From the NCBI GenBank assembly GCA_016711265.1, contig JADJTI010000004.1, positions 372,001 to 436,000 on the forward strand: a stretch of DNA of 64,000 nt, written 5' to 3'. This document shows positions 1 to 8,144 of this stretch, one piece after another (within the stretch, counting starts at the first letter, position 1; the number at the start of each line of letters is the position of its first letter). The DNA comes from Austwickia sp. (GTDB taxonomy: Bacteria > Actinomycetota > Actinomycetes > Actinomycetales > Dermatophilaceae). A program made the translations under genes and the position numbers. The notes under the pieces are model-generated. The model saw only the letters and a program-made list of their open reading frames with translations. It was not told the origin of the DNA and did no database searches.

Positions 1-20
1 TCCCGCACGGGTCCCGCGCG

Positions 21-47
21 TTATCACTCGCACCCCGAGAGTGCTAA
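21..47. promoter_or_regulatory. CIRCE operator 1 (HrcA site)
   Basis: Inverted repeat TTATCACTC - 9 nt - GAGTGCTAA, which matches the CIRCE consensus TTAGCACTC-N9-GAGTGCTAA with one mismatch. HrcA represses chaperonin genes through this element in many Gram-positive bacteria. The only gene to its right (MBL hydrolase, stop at 125) reads towards it, so the regulated gene must lie off the left edge and read leftwards. A groES or groEL gene is inferred but not seen. Confidence 0.85.
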
Positions 48-55
48 GTCCATGA

Positions 56-82
56 TTAGCACTCGACCTAGGAGAGTGCAAA
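56..82. promoter_or_regulatory. CIRCE operator 2 (HrcA site)
   Basis: Second CIRCE copy, TTAGCACTC - 9 nt - GAGTGCAAA, with a perfect left arm and one mismatch in the right arm. It is separated by 8 bp from the first copy. Tandem CIRCE elements occur upstream of some actinobacterial groE genes and give tight heat-shock repression. The pair probably marks the promoter of a leftward chaperonin gene outside the window. Confidence 0.82.
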
Positions 83-124
83 TGCCCGGCCCGCCATCGC
101 CGCGTCGAGCCGGCGCAATCGGCG

Positions 125-961
125 TTACTGCTCGATGTGGAGCAACCGCTCCACGGCCCGGCGGACGGTCTCCTCGCTGAACCCACTGCCCAGCCCACGG
201 CGTACCAGGTCATCAGGGTTGCGCTCGCCCGCCCCGCGCCCCTCGCCGAGGAACCACGCCAGTCGGCGGTGCCGTTCACATTGCTCCTCGACCGCATCGA
301 GGCCGACGACCGATCCGTGCCCCGGCACCGAGATCCGGCCCAGTCCGGCCTCCACGGTGTCGAGCAGGTGGGAGAGCGTGTTGCCCCAGTCGCGCGGGAA
401 ACCATCCTCGTACGCCGGGTCGGCGCCGATTTCGACGAGGTCACCCCAGAACACGACACCGGCGTCGGGTACGGCGAGCACCAAGTCGTGGTCGGTGTGC
501 CCGGCGCCGCCGTACAACAGGTTGATGCTCCGCCCGCCAAGGTCGACGGACTCGCGGTGCGGCACCAACCGGTCCGGCGGGACCAAGCGGCTGGCCGCCA
601 CCCGCTCGGCGACCTCCAGCTCGCCGGCGGTCCGCAGTTCCCCGATCACCCGCGCCTGGAGCTGGTCACCCAGGTGCCCAAGCCAGTAGGCACACCCTGG
701 GGTGCCCCACACCGTGGCCGGCAGGAATGCCGCGGCACCGTAGGCGTGGTCGAAGTGGGCGTGCGTGAGCATCACCTGCCAGGGCAGTGACGTCACACCT
801 CGGACCGAGGCGGCGACCTCCGCGCCGTGCCGTTCGTCCCAGCCGGTGTCCACCACCAGGCACTGGTGCTCGCCGACCACAAGACCGACGTTGACGTCGA
901 GGTAGTCGTGCCGTCGCAGGAAGACGTTGTGGGCGATCTCAGTCCACGGGCTCGGGCTCAC
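125..961 (-). CDS. MBL-fold metallo-hydrolase
   Basis: Predicted cytoplasmic metallo-beta-lactamase-fold hydrolase of 278 residues, a normal length for the superfamily. The metal-binding signature THAHFDH is at about residues 66-72. A GHTDHD motif near residue 155, WGDLVE near 171 and VPGHGS near 212 supply the other expected His/Asp ligands. The start is GTG. No signal peptide or membrane segment is visible. The substrate cannot be read from the sequence; hydrolysis of a thioester, lactone or phosphoester is typical for the family. The gene is followed by the CIRCE-marked region and preceded by a DUF3263 gene on the same strand 70 bp away, so the two may be co-transcribed. Confidence 0.85.
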   Translation of the reverse strand: MSPSPWTEIAHNVFLRRHDYLDVNVGLVVGEHQCLVVDTGWDERHGAEVAASVRGVTSLPWQVMLTHAHFDHAYGAAAFLPATVWGTPGCAYWLGHLGDQLQARVIGELRTAGELEVAERVAASRLVPPDRLVPHRESVDLGGRSINLLYGGAGHTDHDLVLAVPDAGVVFWGDLVEIGADPAYEDGFPRDWGNTLSHLLDTVEAGLGRISVPGHGSVVGLDAVEEQCERHRRLAWFLGEGRGAGERNPDDLVRRGLGSGFSEETVRRAVERLLHIEQ

Positions 962-1031
962 AACGGCCCAGTATGCGACGCGAACGTGATCCAGGCCACC
1001 CCCGCAGGGGGAGACGGGTCGTGGGTGAGAA

Positions 1032-1322
1032 CTATGAACGGCCGTCCAGCCGGCGGGCGGAACGTTCGTGACGGCGCGCCGACCGCAGCCGCCGTAGGCG
1101 CTTGACCAGCATCGGATCGAACTCCAGGGCGTCCGGGTGATCGAGCAACATGTTGAGGATCTGGTAGTAGCGCGTGGGAGTCAGGTCGAACAACGACTTG
1201 ATCGAGTCCTCTTTGACCCCTGGGTGCTTCCACCACTGCCGCTCGAACGCCAAGATGTCCCGTTCACGCTCACTCAGTCCCGCCGGGTCGGCGCCCGCCG
1301 CTCGCTGTGCCGAAACGTCCAT
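1032..1322 (-). CDS. DUF3263 domain protein
   Basis: Small protein of about 96 residues with the actinobacterial DUF3263 pattern: LSERERDILAFERQWWKH, then a helix-turn-helix-like stretch (LFDLTPTRYYQILNMLLD) and a basic C-terminus (KRLRRLRSARR). The fold suggests a small DNA-binding or sigma-factor-like protein, but no function is established. ATG at 1322 is preferred because GAAGGG lies just upstream; an ATG at 1355 would add 11 residues. Relatives in mycobacteria lie near a LytR_C protein gene and groEL2. Here the LytR_C gene is at 47.8 kb, but CIRCE sites are nearby, so part of that neighbourhood is kept. Confidence 0.8.
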   Translation of the reverse strand: MDVSAQRAAGADPAGLSERERDILAFERQWWKHPGVKEDSIKSLFDLTPTRYYQILNMLLDHPDALEFDPMLVKRLRRLRSARRHERSARRLDGRS

Positions 1323-1467
1323 CCCCATCCCTTCGGTCCCCAAGCGCTGCCCCATACGTCGAGGTCAACCACCGGCCAGCCATCCTCACCCGCAGTCTGA
1401 CACGGCGGTCCGACAATCGAACGACAGCGTTGTCATTCCCGCGTGGCGGTGACGTGTAACACCTGGG

Positions 1468-1494
1468 TTCAGTTCCGCCTGGTGAAACCGATAG
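1468..1494 (+). promoter_or_regulatory. Possible sigma-28/WhiG-type promoter
   Basis: TTCAG at 1468-1472 and CCGATAGG at 1488-1495 are 15 nt apart, resembling the motility sigma factor pattern TAAA-N15-GCCGATAA. The predicted start of transcription would leave a 5' leader of roughly 25-30 nt before the chemoreceptor ATG at 1529. The -35 element is a weak match, so this is tentative. Confidence 0.35.
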
Positions 1495-1528
1495 GCAGCT
1501 GAACGTTTCGAGAGAACGGAACCGCCTC

Positions 1529-3634
1529 ATGCACCGAGGGATTCGCGCGAAGATCATCATCCTGACCCTGGCCTGCCTGATCGCGTCCGGCGTGGCCCTG
1601 ACGGGCATCAGCGCCTGGCGGAGCCAGACCTTCGCCAGTTCCGCGGCGCAGGACGTCTCCGCCCTGGTCGAAGAGGACCTCGACCGCGCCGCCCGCGGGA
1701 TCTACGACGTGGTCGCCGCCCAAGGAGAGTCGATCAGCGACCGCGTCACGGCCAACATGCGGGTCGCCGCCACCACGCTGAGTCGCGCGGGGGGGCTTCG
1801 CTTCGGCGCGGAGCGGGTCACCTGGTCCGCGACGAATCAAGTCAACCAGCAGGTCAGCACGATCACTCTGCCCCAGGCCCTAGTGGGCTCCAGCTGGCTT
1901 GGCCAGCAGAAGTCCGTGCAGGCTGCGGTGCCCGTGGTCGATGATGTCTATCGACAGGTCGGAGGGGCCGTCACCGTCTTCCAGCGGATGAACGCGGCCG
2001 GGGACATGCTGCGCGTCGCGACGAACGTCACGGGCAAGGACGGGCAGCGGGCGATCGGCACGTACATTCCGGCACGCAACGCCGACGGCTCGGCCAACGC
2101 CGTGGTGGCCGCCGCCGAGGCGGGCAAGCCGTACGTCGGCGTCGCCCAGGTCGTGGGCCAGTGGTACGTCACCCGGTATGAACCCATCCGCCGGGACGGC
2201 CAATTGATCGGGATGCTCTTCGTGGGCTTCCAGCAGGAGAGTGTGGCGGCGCTCCGGTCGGCCATCGAAAAGACGAAGGTCGGCACCCACGGCGTGGTCG
2301 ACGTACTCGGCACCAAGGGCACCACCCGCGGCGTGGTGCGGATCAGCGGCACCCCGGGCAAAGCGGGCACGACCATCGTCGAGGCCACCGACGCCGCTGG
2401 GAAGAAGTACGTCGCCGACAGCCTCGACGCGGCGGTCAAGGCCGGACCGAACGCCGTGGTCCGGGTCGCCTACCAGCATCCGGAGGCCGGACCGTCCACG
2501 ATTCGCGCGATGTACTACCCCGAGTGGGACTGGGTGATCGCCCTGCTGACCCGCGACGCCGACTTCGCCGGACCGCTGGACAACCTCCAAGCAGGCCGCG
2601 CCGGCATGCTCACCTGGCTGATCGCCTCGGCACTGGCGATCACGCTGGCCGGGGCGGCGGTCGCCGCAGCGGTCGGCGCCTCCCTGACCGCGCCGCTCCT
2701 GCGGCTGCGCGACCGGATGGCCGAGATCGCCGACGGGGAGGGTGACCTCACCCAACGGGTCGAGGCCGACAGCCAGGACGAGGTCGGCCAACTGGGCTCG
2801 GCGTTCAACCGGTTCATCGACAAGGTGGCCACTGCCGTCCGCGGGGTCAGCGCCTCAGCCGGCTCGCTCAGCGCCGCAGCCCAGGGCATGAGGACGGTCT
2901 CCACCGACCTGCACGACACGGCGGCACGATCCTCGGCGCAGGCCGGACAGGCCCGAGACGCCGCCGGAGCGATCAGCGAGAGCGTGCACACCGCCGCCGC
3001 GGGGACCGAACAAATGACGGCCTCGATCCGACAGATTGCGCAGAGCGCGGCCGAGGCCGCGCGGGTCGGGCAACGGGCCGGTCAGCTCGCCGCCGAGACG
3101 GAGGCCACCGTGACCGCCCTCGGCGACAGCTCGACCGAGATCAGCAACGTCATCAAGGTGATCAGCGCCGTCGCCGAGCAGACGAACCTGCTGGCCCTGA
3201 ACGCGACCATCGAGGCCGCCCGGGCCGGCGAGGCCGGTAAGGGGTTCGCCGTCGTCGCCAGCGAGGTCAAGGATCTGGCGCAGCAGACCGGTGCCGCCAC
3301 CGAGGAGATCTCCCGACGGATCCAGGCCATCCAGGCCGACAGCCGTGCGGCGGTCGAGTCGATCACGCAGATCACGCACGTCGTCCGGGAGATCACCGAT
3401 CACCAGGCTGCGATCGCGGCGGCCGTGGACGAGCAGAGCGCCACCACGACAGAGCTCAGCCAGGGCATCACCGCCGCCGCGGACGCCGTCGGCAACGTCA
3501 ACCACGCCATCGCGGCCGTCAGCCGCGACGCCGGCCACACCGCAGACGAGGTGGGCCGGGTGCGCGAGGCGGCCGAGCAGCTCAACAGCATCTCGGGGGA
3601 GCTGAGCACCCAGCTGGGCGTCTTCGTGGTCTGA
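1529..3634 (+). CDS. Methyl-accepting chemotaxis protein with Cache-type sensor
   Basis: Membrane chemoreceptor of 701 residues. A first membrane helix (about residues 9-28) is followed by an extracytoplasmic sensor of about 320 residues that looks like a Cache3/Cache2-type module. A second helix is at about 360-388, then a HAMP domain (LRLRDRMAEIADGEGDL) and a long helical signalling domain. The conserved hairpin tip, which contacts CheA/CheW, includes EQTNLLALNATIEAARAGE near residue 550. A ligand cannot be named; Cache sensors often bind small carboxylates or amino acids. GAGAGAACGGAA precedes the ATG. No che or flagellar genes are nearby, so it is an orphan receptor. Convergent with the ABC permease gene; a strong hairpin separates them. 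Confidence 0.93.
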   Translation: MHRGIRAKIIILTLACLIASGVALTGISAWRSQTFASSAAQDVSALVEEDLDRAARGIYDVVAAQGESISDRVTANMRVAATTLSRAGGLRFGAERVTWSATNQVNQQVSTITLPQALVGSSWLGQQKSVQAAVPVVDDVYRQVGGAVTVFQRMNAAGDMLRVATNVTGKDGQRAIGTYIPARNADGSANAVVAAAEAGKPYVGVAQVVGQWYVTRYEPIRRDGQLIGMLFVGFQQESVAALRSAIEKTKVGTHGVVDVLGTKGTTRGVVRISGTPGKAGTTIVEATDAAGKKYVADSLDAAVKAGPNAVVRVAYQHPEAGPSTIRAMYYPEWDWVIALLTRDADFAGPLDNLQAGRAGMLTWLIASALAITLAGAAVAAAVGASLTAPLLRLRDRMAEIADGEGDLTQRVEADSQDEVGQLGSAFNRFIDKVATAVRGVSASAGSLSAAAQGMRTVSTDLHDTAARSSAQAGQARDAAGAISESVHTAAAGTEQMTASIRQIAQSAAEAARVGQRAGQLAAETEATVTALGDSSTEISNVIKVISAVAEQTNLLALNATIEAARAGEAGKGFAVVASEVKDLAQQTGAATEEISRRIQAIQADSRAAVESITQITHVVREITDHQAAIAAAVDEQSATTTELSQGITAAADAVGNVNHAIAAVSRDAGHTADEVGRVREAAEQLNSISGELSTQLGVFVV

Positions 3635-3650
3635 CATGCCCGTTCGACAT

Positions 3651-3692
3651 GCCGAAGGCGGTGCCGGCCCCTGTTCCGGCACCGCCTTCGGC
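3651..3692. terminator. Bidirectional hairpin terminator
   Basis: Perfect inverted repeat with 17-bp arms (GCCGAAGGCGGTGCCGG and its complement) and an 8-nt loop. It lies 16 bp after the chemoreceptor stop and 61 bp from the convergent ABC permease stop. There is no U-tract, which is common for terminators in high-GC actinobacteria. Confidence 0.8.
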
Positions 3693-3753
3693 TCCCCCAC
3701 CGAACCGGCGGCGGCATGGCTACCCCACGCGCCATGCCACCACGGCCCGGTCG

Positions 3754-6309
3754 CTACTCCGCGTGAATCGCGGTCAGCACGTTCATCCGCCCCGCGCGGT
3801 ACGCCGGCCACAGCGCCGCCAGCACCCCGACGACCACGGCGGCCACCAGGAACGCGCCCAACTGCCCGAGCGGGATGCGCAACTCGGTCAGACCCTCATC
3901 GGCCAGCGCTCGCTGCAGCGCCCAGCCGAACAGGGTCCCCAGGCCGAGCCCGACGACGGAGCCCAGCAGGGCGATGACCACCGACTCCAGCCGGATCATC
4001 TGCCGTAGCTCGCCGGCCTTCAACCCGACCGCGCGCAGCAGCCCGATCTCGCGGGTCCGTTCCAGCACCGACAGCGCCAGGGTGTTGATGATCCCCAGCA
4101 CGGCGATCACGATGGCCAACCCGAGCAGCGCATAGATCACCGTGAGGAACTGATCCAGGCTGGCGCCCTGGGCCGCGGCGTACTCGGTGCGGTCCTTGAC
4201 GGACACCATCGGCAGATCCTTGACCACCGCGTCCAGCCCGGCCCGCAGCGCCGTCCGGTCCGCACCCGCAGCAGCGGTGATGGCCAGCGTGCTGTCGGCC
4301 GCCGGCAACCCGGCCGAGGCCAGCGTGTCCAGGGTGGTCACGATCTGACCGACGCCGACGCCGGGGTCGGTGGAGAACACCGCGGCGACCGTCAGCGGCA
4401 CATCGCGACCGTTGAGCGTCACCGTGAGGGTGTCTCCGACGCGACGACCCTTCTCGCTCGCATACCCCTGATCGAGCATGACCGTGCCGCGGCGGAAATC
4501 GCTCACCGAGCCCGACTCCAGCTTTTGCGCCACGATCCGGTTGAAGCCGTCCGGGGCCATCGCCGAGACGAAGACGGTCTCGCCGTTGAGCTGACCGAAG
4601 GCCACCCGCTGGCGGTGGAGTTCCCCCACCCCGGGTACGCCGGCCATCCGGTCGCCGATCGCGGTGGAGAAGTCCCCGAACCCGGCGTTCTGGACCACGT
4701 AGTCGCTGCGCATCGCGTCGTTGACCAGGACCTCGGTGCTGGCCTTCGTGGTCGCCGCCAACGCGGCGGACGCGGTGACCAGCGTCAACCCGATCATCAA
4801 CGCGGAGGCGGTGGCTGCCGTACGACGGGGGTTGCGGACCGCGTTCAGCTCCGCCAGCTTGCCCACCTCCCCGAACAGCCGCCGGTAGATCCGACCGATC
4901 GCCCAGACCACCGGGGCGCCCAGGACGGGGGTCACGCCGGCCACGCCGAGCAGCGTGAACAGCGCTCCGGCGCCCACCCAGTACAGCGGCCGAGGCACGT
5001 CGAGGAAGAGCCCGGCCATCAGGGCGGCGATGCCGGCCACCGTGAGGGTCAACCCGATGACCGTACGCCGGCCCAGGTCGGACTTCCCGGACAGGACGTC
5101 ACCGCTCATCGCGGCCACCGGCGGCACCGACGCGGCCCGGCGGGCCGGCAGATAGGAGGCGACGAGGGTGACGATCAAACCCACCGAGTACGACGCGAGG
5201 ACGGTCCGGGGGGCCAGTGTGAAGCCGACGTCGCCGAGTTCCAGGCCGACGGTGCCCATGACGGAGGCGATCAGCCGGGCCAGGCCGAAGCCGACGCCGA
5301 TCCCGACGGTCGACCCGACGAGGCCGATCACGAACGCCTCGAACAGCACCGATCGCCGTACCTGTGCCTTGCTGGCCCCCATCGCTCGCAGCAGCGCCAG
5401 TTCCCGGCTGCGCTGAGCCACCAGGATCGAGAAGGTGTTGACGATCAGGAACGAGCCGACCAGGAGCGCCACGCCGGCGAAGACCAGCAGGAAGGTGCTC
5501 AGGAAGCCCAGGCCGCGACTGATCGCGTCCTGTGATTTCTGGGCCAGGTCGGCGCCGGTGACCGCCTCGAAGTCGCCGGGCACGACCGGCGCCAGCCGCC
5601 GAGCCAGCTCCTGCGGCTCGACGCCCGGTGCCGCGGTCACCCACACCGTTTCCCAGACGTTGCGGCCCTGGCTGAAGAGCTGCTGGGTGTACGCGGGGCT
5701 GAACAGCGCGTACGTCGCCCCGGCGCTGGAGTTCTTCGCGCCGTACAAGGCGGTGCCGACGATCTGGGCCTTGACCGTGGGCTGCGTCGGTGAGGCCGTC
5801 GCGATGGTGATGGTGTCGCCGAGCCGGTAGCCGCTCTTGGTCAGCGACGTCGGGTCGATGGCGACCTCCCCCGCGGCGCTGGGCGCCCGACCGGACACGA
5901 CGACCAGGCCCTTGGCGCCACCGAAGGCTGGGGCGTCGATCCAGTTCGTCCCGATGGCCGGAGCGCCCAAGGGAGCCATCACCTTGTTCGAGCGGTCGAT
6001 CAGGTAGGCGTTGGCCACTCCGGTCGAGCCGTACGCCGAGGCCACCCCCTCGACCCCCCGGATCCGTTGGATGTCCGCGGGGGTGAGTTCACGGCGTACC
6101 GTCGAGAACCCGTCGCCGTCGGTGGCGCCCTTGCTCTGGACGTTCACGTCCGCGTACGCGCCGTTCATGATGCCGTTGAAGGCCGAGCCGAGCATGTCGG
6201 TGAAGATCAGCGATCCGGCGACGAATGCCACGCCCAGGACGATGGCCATCGCGCTCATCAGCAGGCGCAGTTTGCGCGCCAGCAGGCTTTTCAGGGATGC
6301 GCGCAACAT
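3754..6309 (-). CDS. ABC transporter permease, FtsX/MacB type
   Basis: Permease of 851 residues. An N-terminal membrane helix (about 12-35) is followed by a MacB-like periplasmic domain. A first FtsX domain begins at about residue 263 (FLSTFLLVFAGVALLVGSFL) and contains RSRELALLRAMGAS. Further helices, a second extracytoplasmic domain and a second FtsX domain at the C-terminus (RTREIGLLRAVGL) follow. The repeated RELxLLRAxG motif is typical of coupling helices in MacB/LolCDE-type mechanotransmission systems, which move lipids, peptides or envelope factors rather than small solutes. Its ATPase gene ends 3 bp upstream, so the two form one operon. The substrate is unknown. Confidence 0.92.
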   Translation of the reverse strand: MLRASLKSLLARKLRLLMSAMAIVLGVAFVAGSLIFTDMLGSAFNGIMNGAYADVNVQSKGATDGDGFSTVRRELTPADIQRIRGVEGVASAYGSTGVANAYLIDRSNKVMAPLGAPAIGTNWIDAPAFGGAKGLVVVSGRAPSAAGEVAIDPTSLTKSGYRLGDTITIATASPTQPTVKAQIVGTALYGAKNSSAGATYALFSPAYTQQLFSQGRNVWETVWVTAAPGVEPQELARRLAPVVPGDFEAVTGADLAQKSQDAISRGLGFLSTFLLVFAGVALLVGSFLIVNTFSILVAQRSRELALLRAMGASKAQVRRSVLFEAFVIGLVGSTVGIGVGFGLARLIASVMGTVGLELGDVGFTLAPRTVLASYSVGLIVTLVASYLPARRAASVPPVAAMSGDVLSGKSDLGRRTVIGLTLTVAGIAALMAGLFLDVPRPLYWVGAGALFTLLGVAGVTPVLGAPVVWAIGRIYRRLFGEVGKLAELNAVRNPRRTAATASALMIGLTLVTASAALAATTKASTEVLVNDAMRSDYVVQNAGFGDFSTAIGDRMAGVPGVGELHRQRVAFGQLNGETVFVSAMAPDGFNRIVAQKLESGSVSDFRRGTVMLDQGYASEKGRRVGDTLTVTLNGRDVPLTVAAVFSTDPGVGVGQIVTTLDTLASAGLPAADSTLAITAAAGADRTALRAGLDAVVKDLPMVSVKDRTEYAAAQGASLDQFLTVIYALLGLAIVIAVLGIINTLALSVLERTREIGLLRAVGLKAGELRQMIRLESVVIALLGSVVGLGLGTLFGWALQRALADEGLTELRIPLGQLGAFLVAAVVVGVLAALWPAYRAGRMNVLTAIHAE

Positions 6310-6312
6310 GGC

Positions 6313-7137
6313 TCAGGCCGGCCCGTCTAGCTGGGCCATCGTGGCCAGCACGCTGTCCCGGGTGGGCTCGCGCAGCTCCGACACGATCGCGCCGTCGGCC
6401 AGGAACAGCACCCGGTCGGTGTACGCCGCCGCCCCGGGGTCGTGGGTCACCATCACCACGGTCTGGCCGAACTCGTCCACGCTGCGGCGCAGGAACGCCA
6501 GGATCTCGGCGCTCGAGCGGCTGTCGAGGTTCCCGGTCGGCTCGTCGGCGAAGATCACCTGCGGCCGGCTGACCAGCGCGCGGGCGCACGCGACCCGCTG
6601 CTGCTGACCGCCGGACAACTCCGAGGGCTTGTGGGTGAGCCGGTCGGCCAGGCCGACGGTCTCGATGACCCGCTGGTACCAGGCGGGGTCGGGCGTGCGG
6701 CCCGCGATGGCCAGCGGCAGGGTGATGTTCTCCTGCGCGTTCAGGGTCGGGATGAGGTTGAACGCCTGGAAGATGAAACCAACCCGATCGCGTCGCAGTT
6801 CGGTCAACTTCTTGTCACTCAGGGAGCCCAGGGCGGTGTCGCCGATGAACACCTCCCCCGCGCTCGCGCTGTCCAGCCCGGCGGCACAGTGCATCAAGGT
6901 CGACTTGCCCGAACCCGAGGGACCCATGATCGCGGTGAACTCCCCCGCGTAAATCTCGACGCTGACCCCCCGGAGGGCCACGACCTCGGCGTCACCGGTT
7001 CCGTAGGTCTTGGTGAGCCCCACCACCCGGGCCGCGACTGCGCTCCCGCGCCCGGACCCCGGGTGTTCGTCACCGGCTGGTACGGCGTCCGCCGGCCCCA
7101 CAGCGGCGTCGGCGTGTGCGCGACTGAACACGGACAT
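6313..7137 (-). CDS. ABC transporter ATP-binding protein, MacB/LolD type
   Basis: ATPase partner of the FtsX-type permease. It has Walker A (GPSGSGKST), Q-loop (FQAFNL), signature motif LSGGQQQR and Walker B with a D-loop (VIFADEPTGNLDS), followed by the switch His (MVTHD). The sequence is closest to the LolD/MacB/FtsE class. The ATG at 7137 is chosen because GGGGAG lies 4 bp upstream; a GTG at 7158 would add seven residues. About 37 residues, rich in Ala and Gly, precede the ABC domain and look disordered. Translation of the permease begins 3 bp after this gene's stop. Confidence 0.93.
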   Translation of the reverse strand: MSVFSRAHADAAVGPADAVPAGDEHPGSGRGSAVAARVVGLTKTYGTGDAEVVALRGVSVEIYAGEFTAIMGPSGSGKSTLMHCAAGLDSASAGEVFIGDTALGSLSDKKLTELRRDRVGFIFQAFNLIPTLNAQENITLPLAIAGRTPDPAWYQRVIETVGLADRLTHKPSELSGGQQQRVACARALVSRPQVIFADEPTGNLDSRSSAEILAFLRRSVDEFGQTVVMVTHDPGAAAYTDRVLFLADGAIVSELREPTRDSVLATMAQLDGPA

Positions 7138-7303
7138 CTGCTCCCCTGACGTTGCCACGATCGATGGGACGGTGCCGTCCCGACTCCTTTCACGCTAGGC
7201 GCCAATCCACCCGCCCGGCTTCAGGTTCGGCCCTGGTTCATCCCCGAGAACGAGCAGTATCATCCCTGAGTCGCAGAGGTCTCGCAGAGCTAGGGTGTGC
7301 CTC

Positions 7304-7981
7304 ATGTCGGCTCGTCCGCTCCTGGACCTGGTGCACCCCTCCTGGGCGCTGGCGCTGGGTCCCGTGGCTGGTCAGGTGGCCTCCATCGGGGAGTTCCTGC
7401 GCGCCGAGGGGTCCGCCGGGCGCAGCTACCTGCCGGCCGGCGACCGGGTCCTGCGGGCCTTCCAGCAGCCACTGGACCAGGTCCGGGTCCTCATCGTGGG
7501 GCAGGACCCCTACCCCACTGCGGGGCATGCCGTCGGGTTGTCGTTCTCCGTGGACCCGTCGGTGCGACCCCTCCCCAAGAGCCTGACGAACATCTTCCGC
7601 GAGCTCGTCGACGATCTCGGCGTACCGATGCCCTCCACCGGGGACCTCTCGCCCTGGGCCGAGCGGGGGGTGCTGCTGCTGAACCGGGTGCTGACCGTGC
7701 GGCCCGGCACCCCCGGCAGTCATCGGGGCAGGGGCTGGGAGGCGGTGACCGACGCGGCGCTGGCGGCCCTGGCGGCCCGGGGTGGGCCGCTGGTGGCGAT
7801 CCTGTGGGGGCGCGACGCCCGCAACCTGGCGCCAGCCCTGGGCTCGGTGCCGCGGATCGAGAGCCCGCACCCCTCGCCGTTGTCGGCCTCCAGCGGGTTC
7901 TTCGGGTCTGCGCCGTTCAGCCGTGCGAACGCGCTGCTGGCGGAGCAGGGCGCGGATCCGGTGGACTGGCGGCTGCCCTGA
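7304..7981 (+). CDS. ung: Uracil-DNA glycosylase, family 1
   Basis: Removes uracil from DNA as the first step of base-excision repair. The 225-residue protein contains the water-activating motif GQDPYP (residues 66-71, catalytic Asp68), the following PTAGHAVGLSFS, and the late active-site motif SPHPSPLSA with its catalytic His, then FFGSAPFSRAN, all diagnostic of family 1 UNG. ATG at 7304 is chosen over an in-frame GTG at 7295. The gene stands alone, convergent with the threonine-aldolase-like gene. Confidence 0.95.
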   Translation: MSARPLLDLVHPSWALALGPVAGQVASIGEFLRAEGSAGRSYLPAGDRVLRAFQQPLDQVRVLIVGQDPYPTAGHAVGLSFSVDPSVRPLPKSLTNIFRELVDDLGVPMPSTGDLSPWAERGVLLLNRVLTVRPGTPGSHRGRGWEAVTDAALAALAARGGPLVAILWGRDARNLAPALGSVPRIESPHPSPLSASSGFFGSAPFSRANALLAEQGADPVDWRLP

Positions 7982-7988
7982 CGGCGGA

Positions 7989-8144
7989 GGCCACGCACGC
8001 CACGAAGTCATCCACAACGCTACCCCTCACCAGCTCTGACATCACGTCACAGCCCTGTGAGCTGCGGCGATGTCTTCAGTGGGCCGGTCCATCCGTCGTG
8101 AGGGGTAGCGCTGTGTTCGCTGCCTCGGCCACGCACGCCACGAA
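7989..8144. repeat. Nested direct and inverted repeats between ung and the aldolase gene
   Basis: An 18-bp direct repeat (GGCCACGCACGCCACGAA) occurs at 7989-8006 and again at 8127-8144, inside the 3' end of the aldolase gene. Between the two, CGCTACCCCTCAC (8018-8030) is perfectly complementary to GTGAGGGGTAGCG (8098-8110). The structure spans the convergent gene ends. It may be a local duplication of the aldolase 3' end or part of a large-loop terminator. Confidence 0.6.

Noticed and set aside
4525..5535. Long open frame antisense to the FtsX permease
   Set aside because: Composition is the His/Arg/Gly-rich shadow typical of high-GC antisense frames; no domain or ribosome site.
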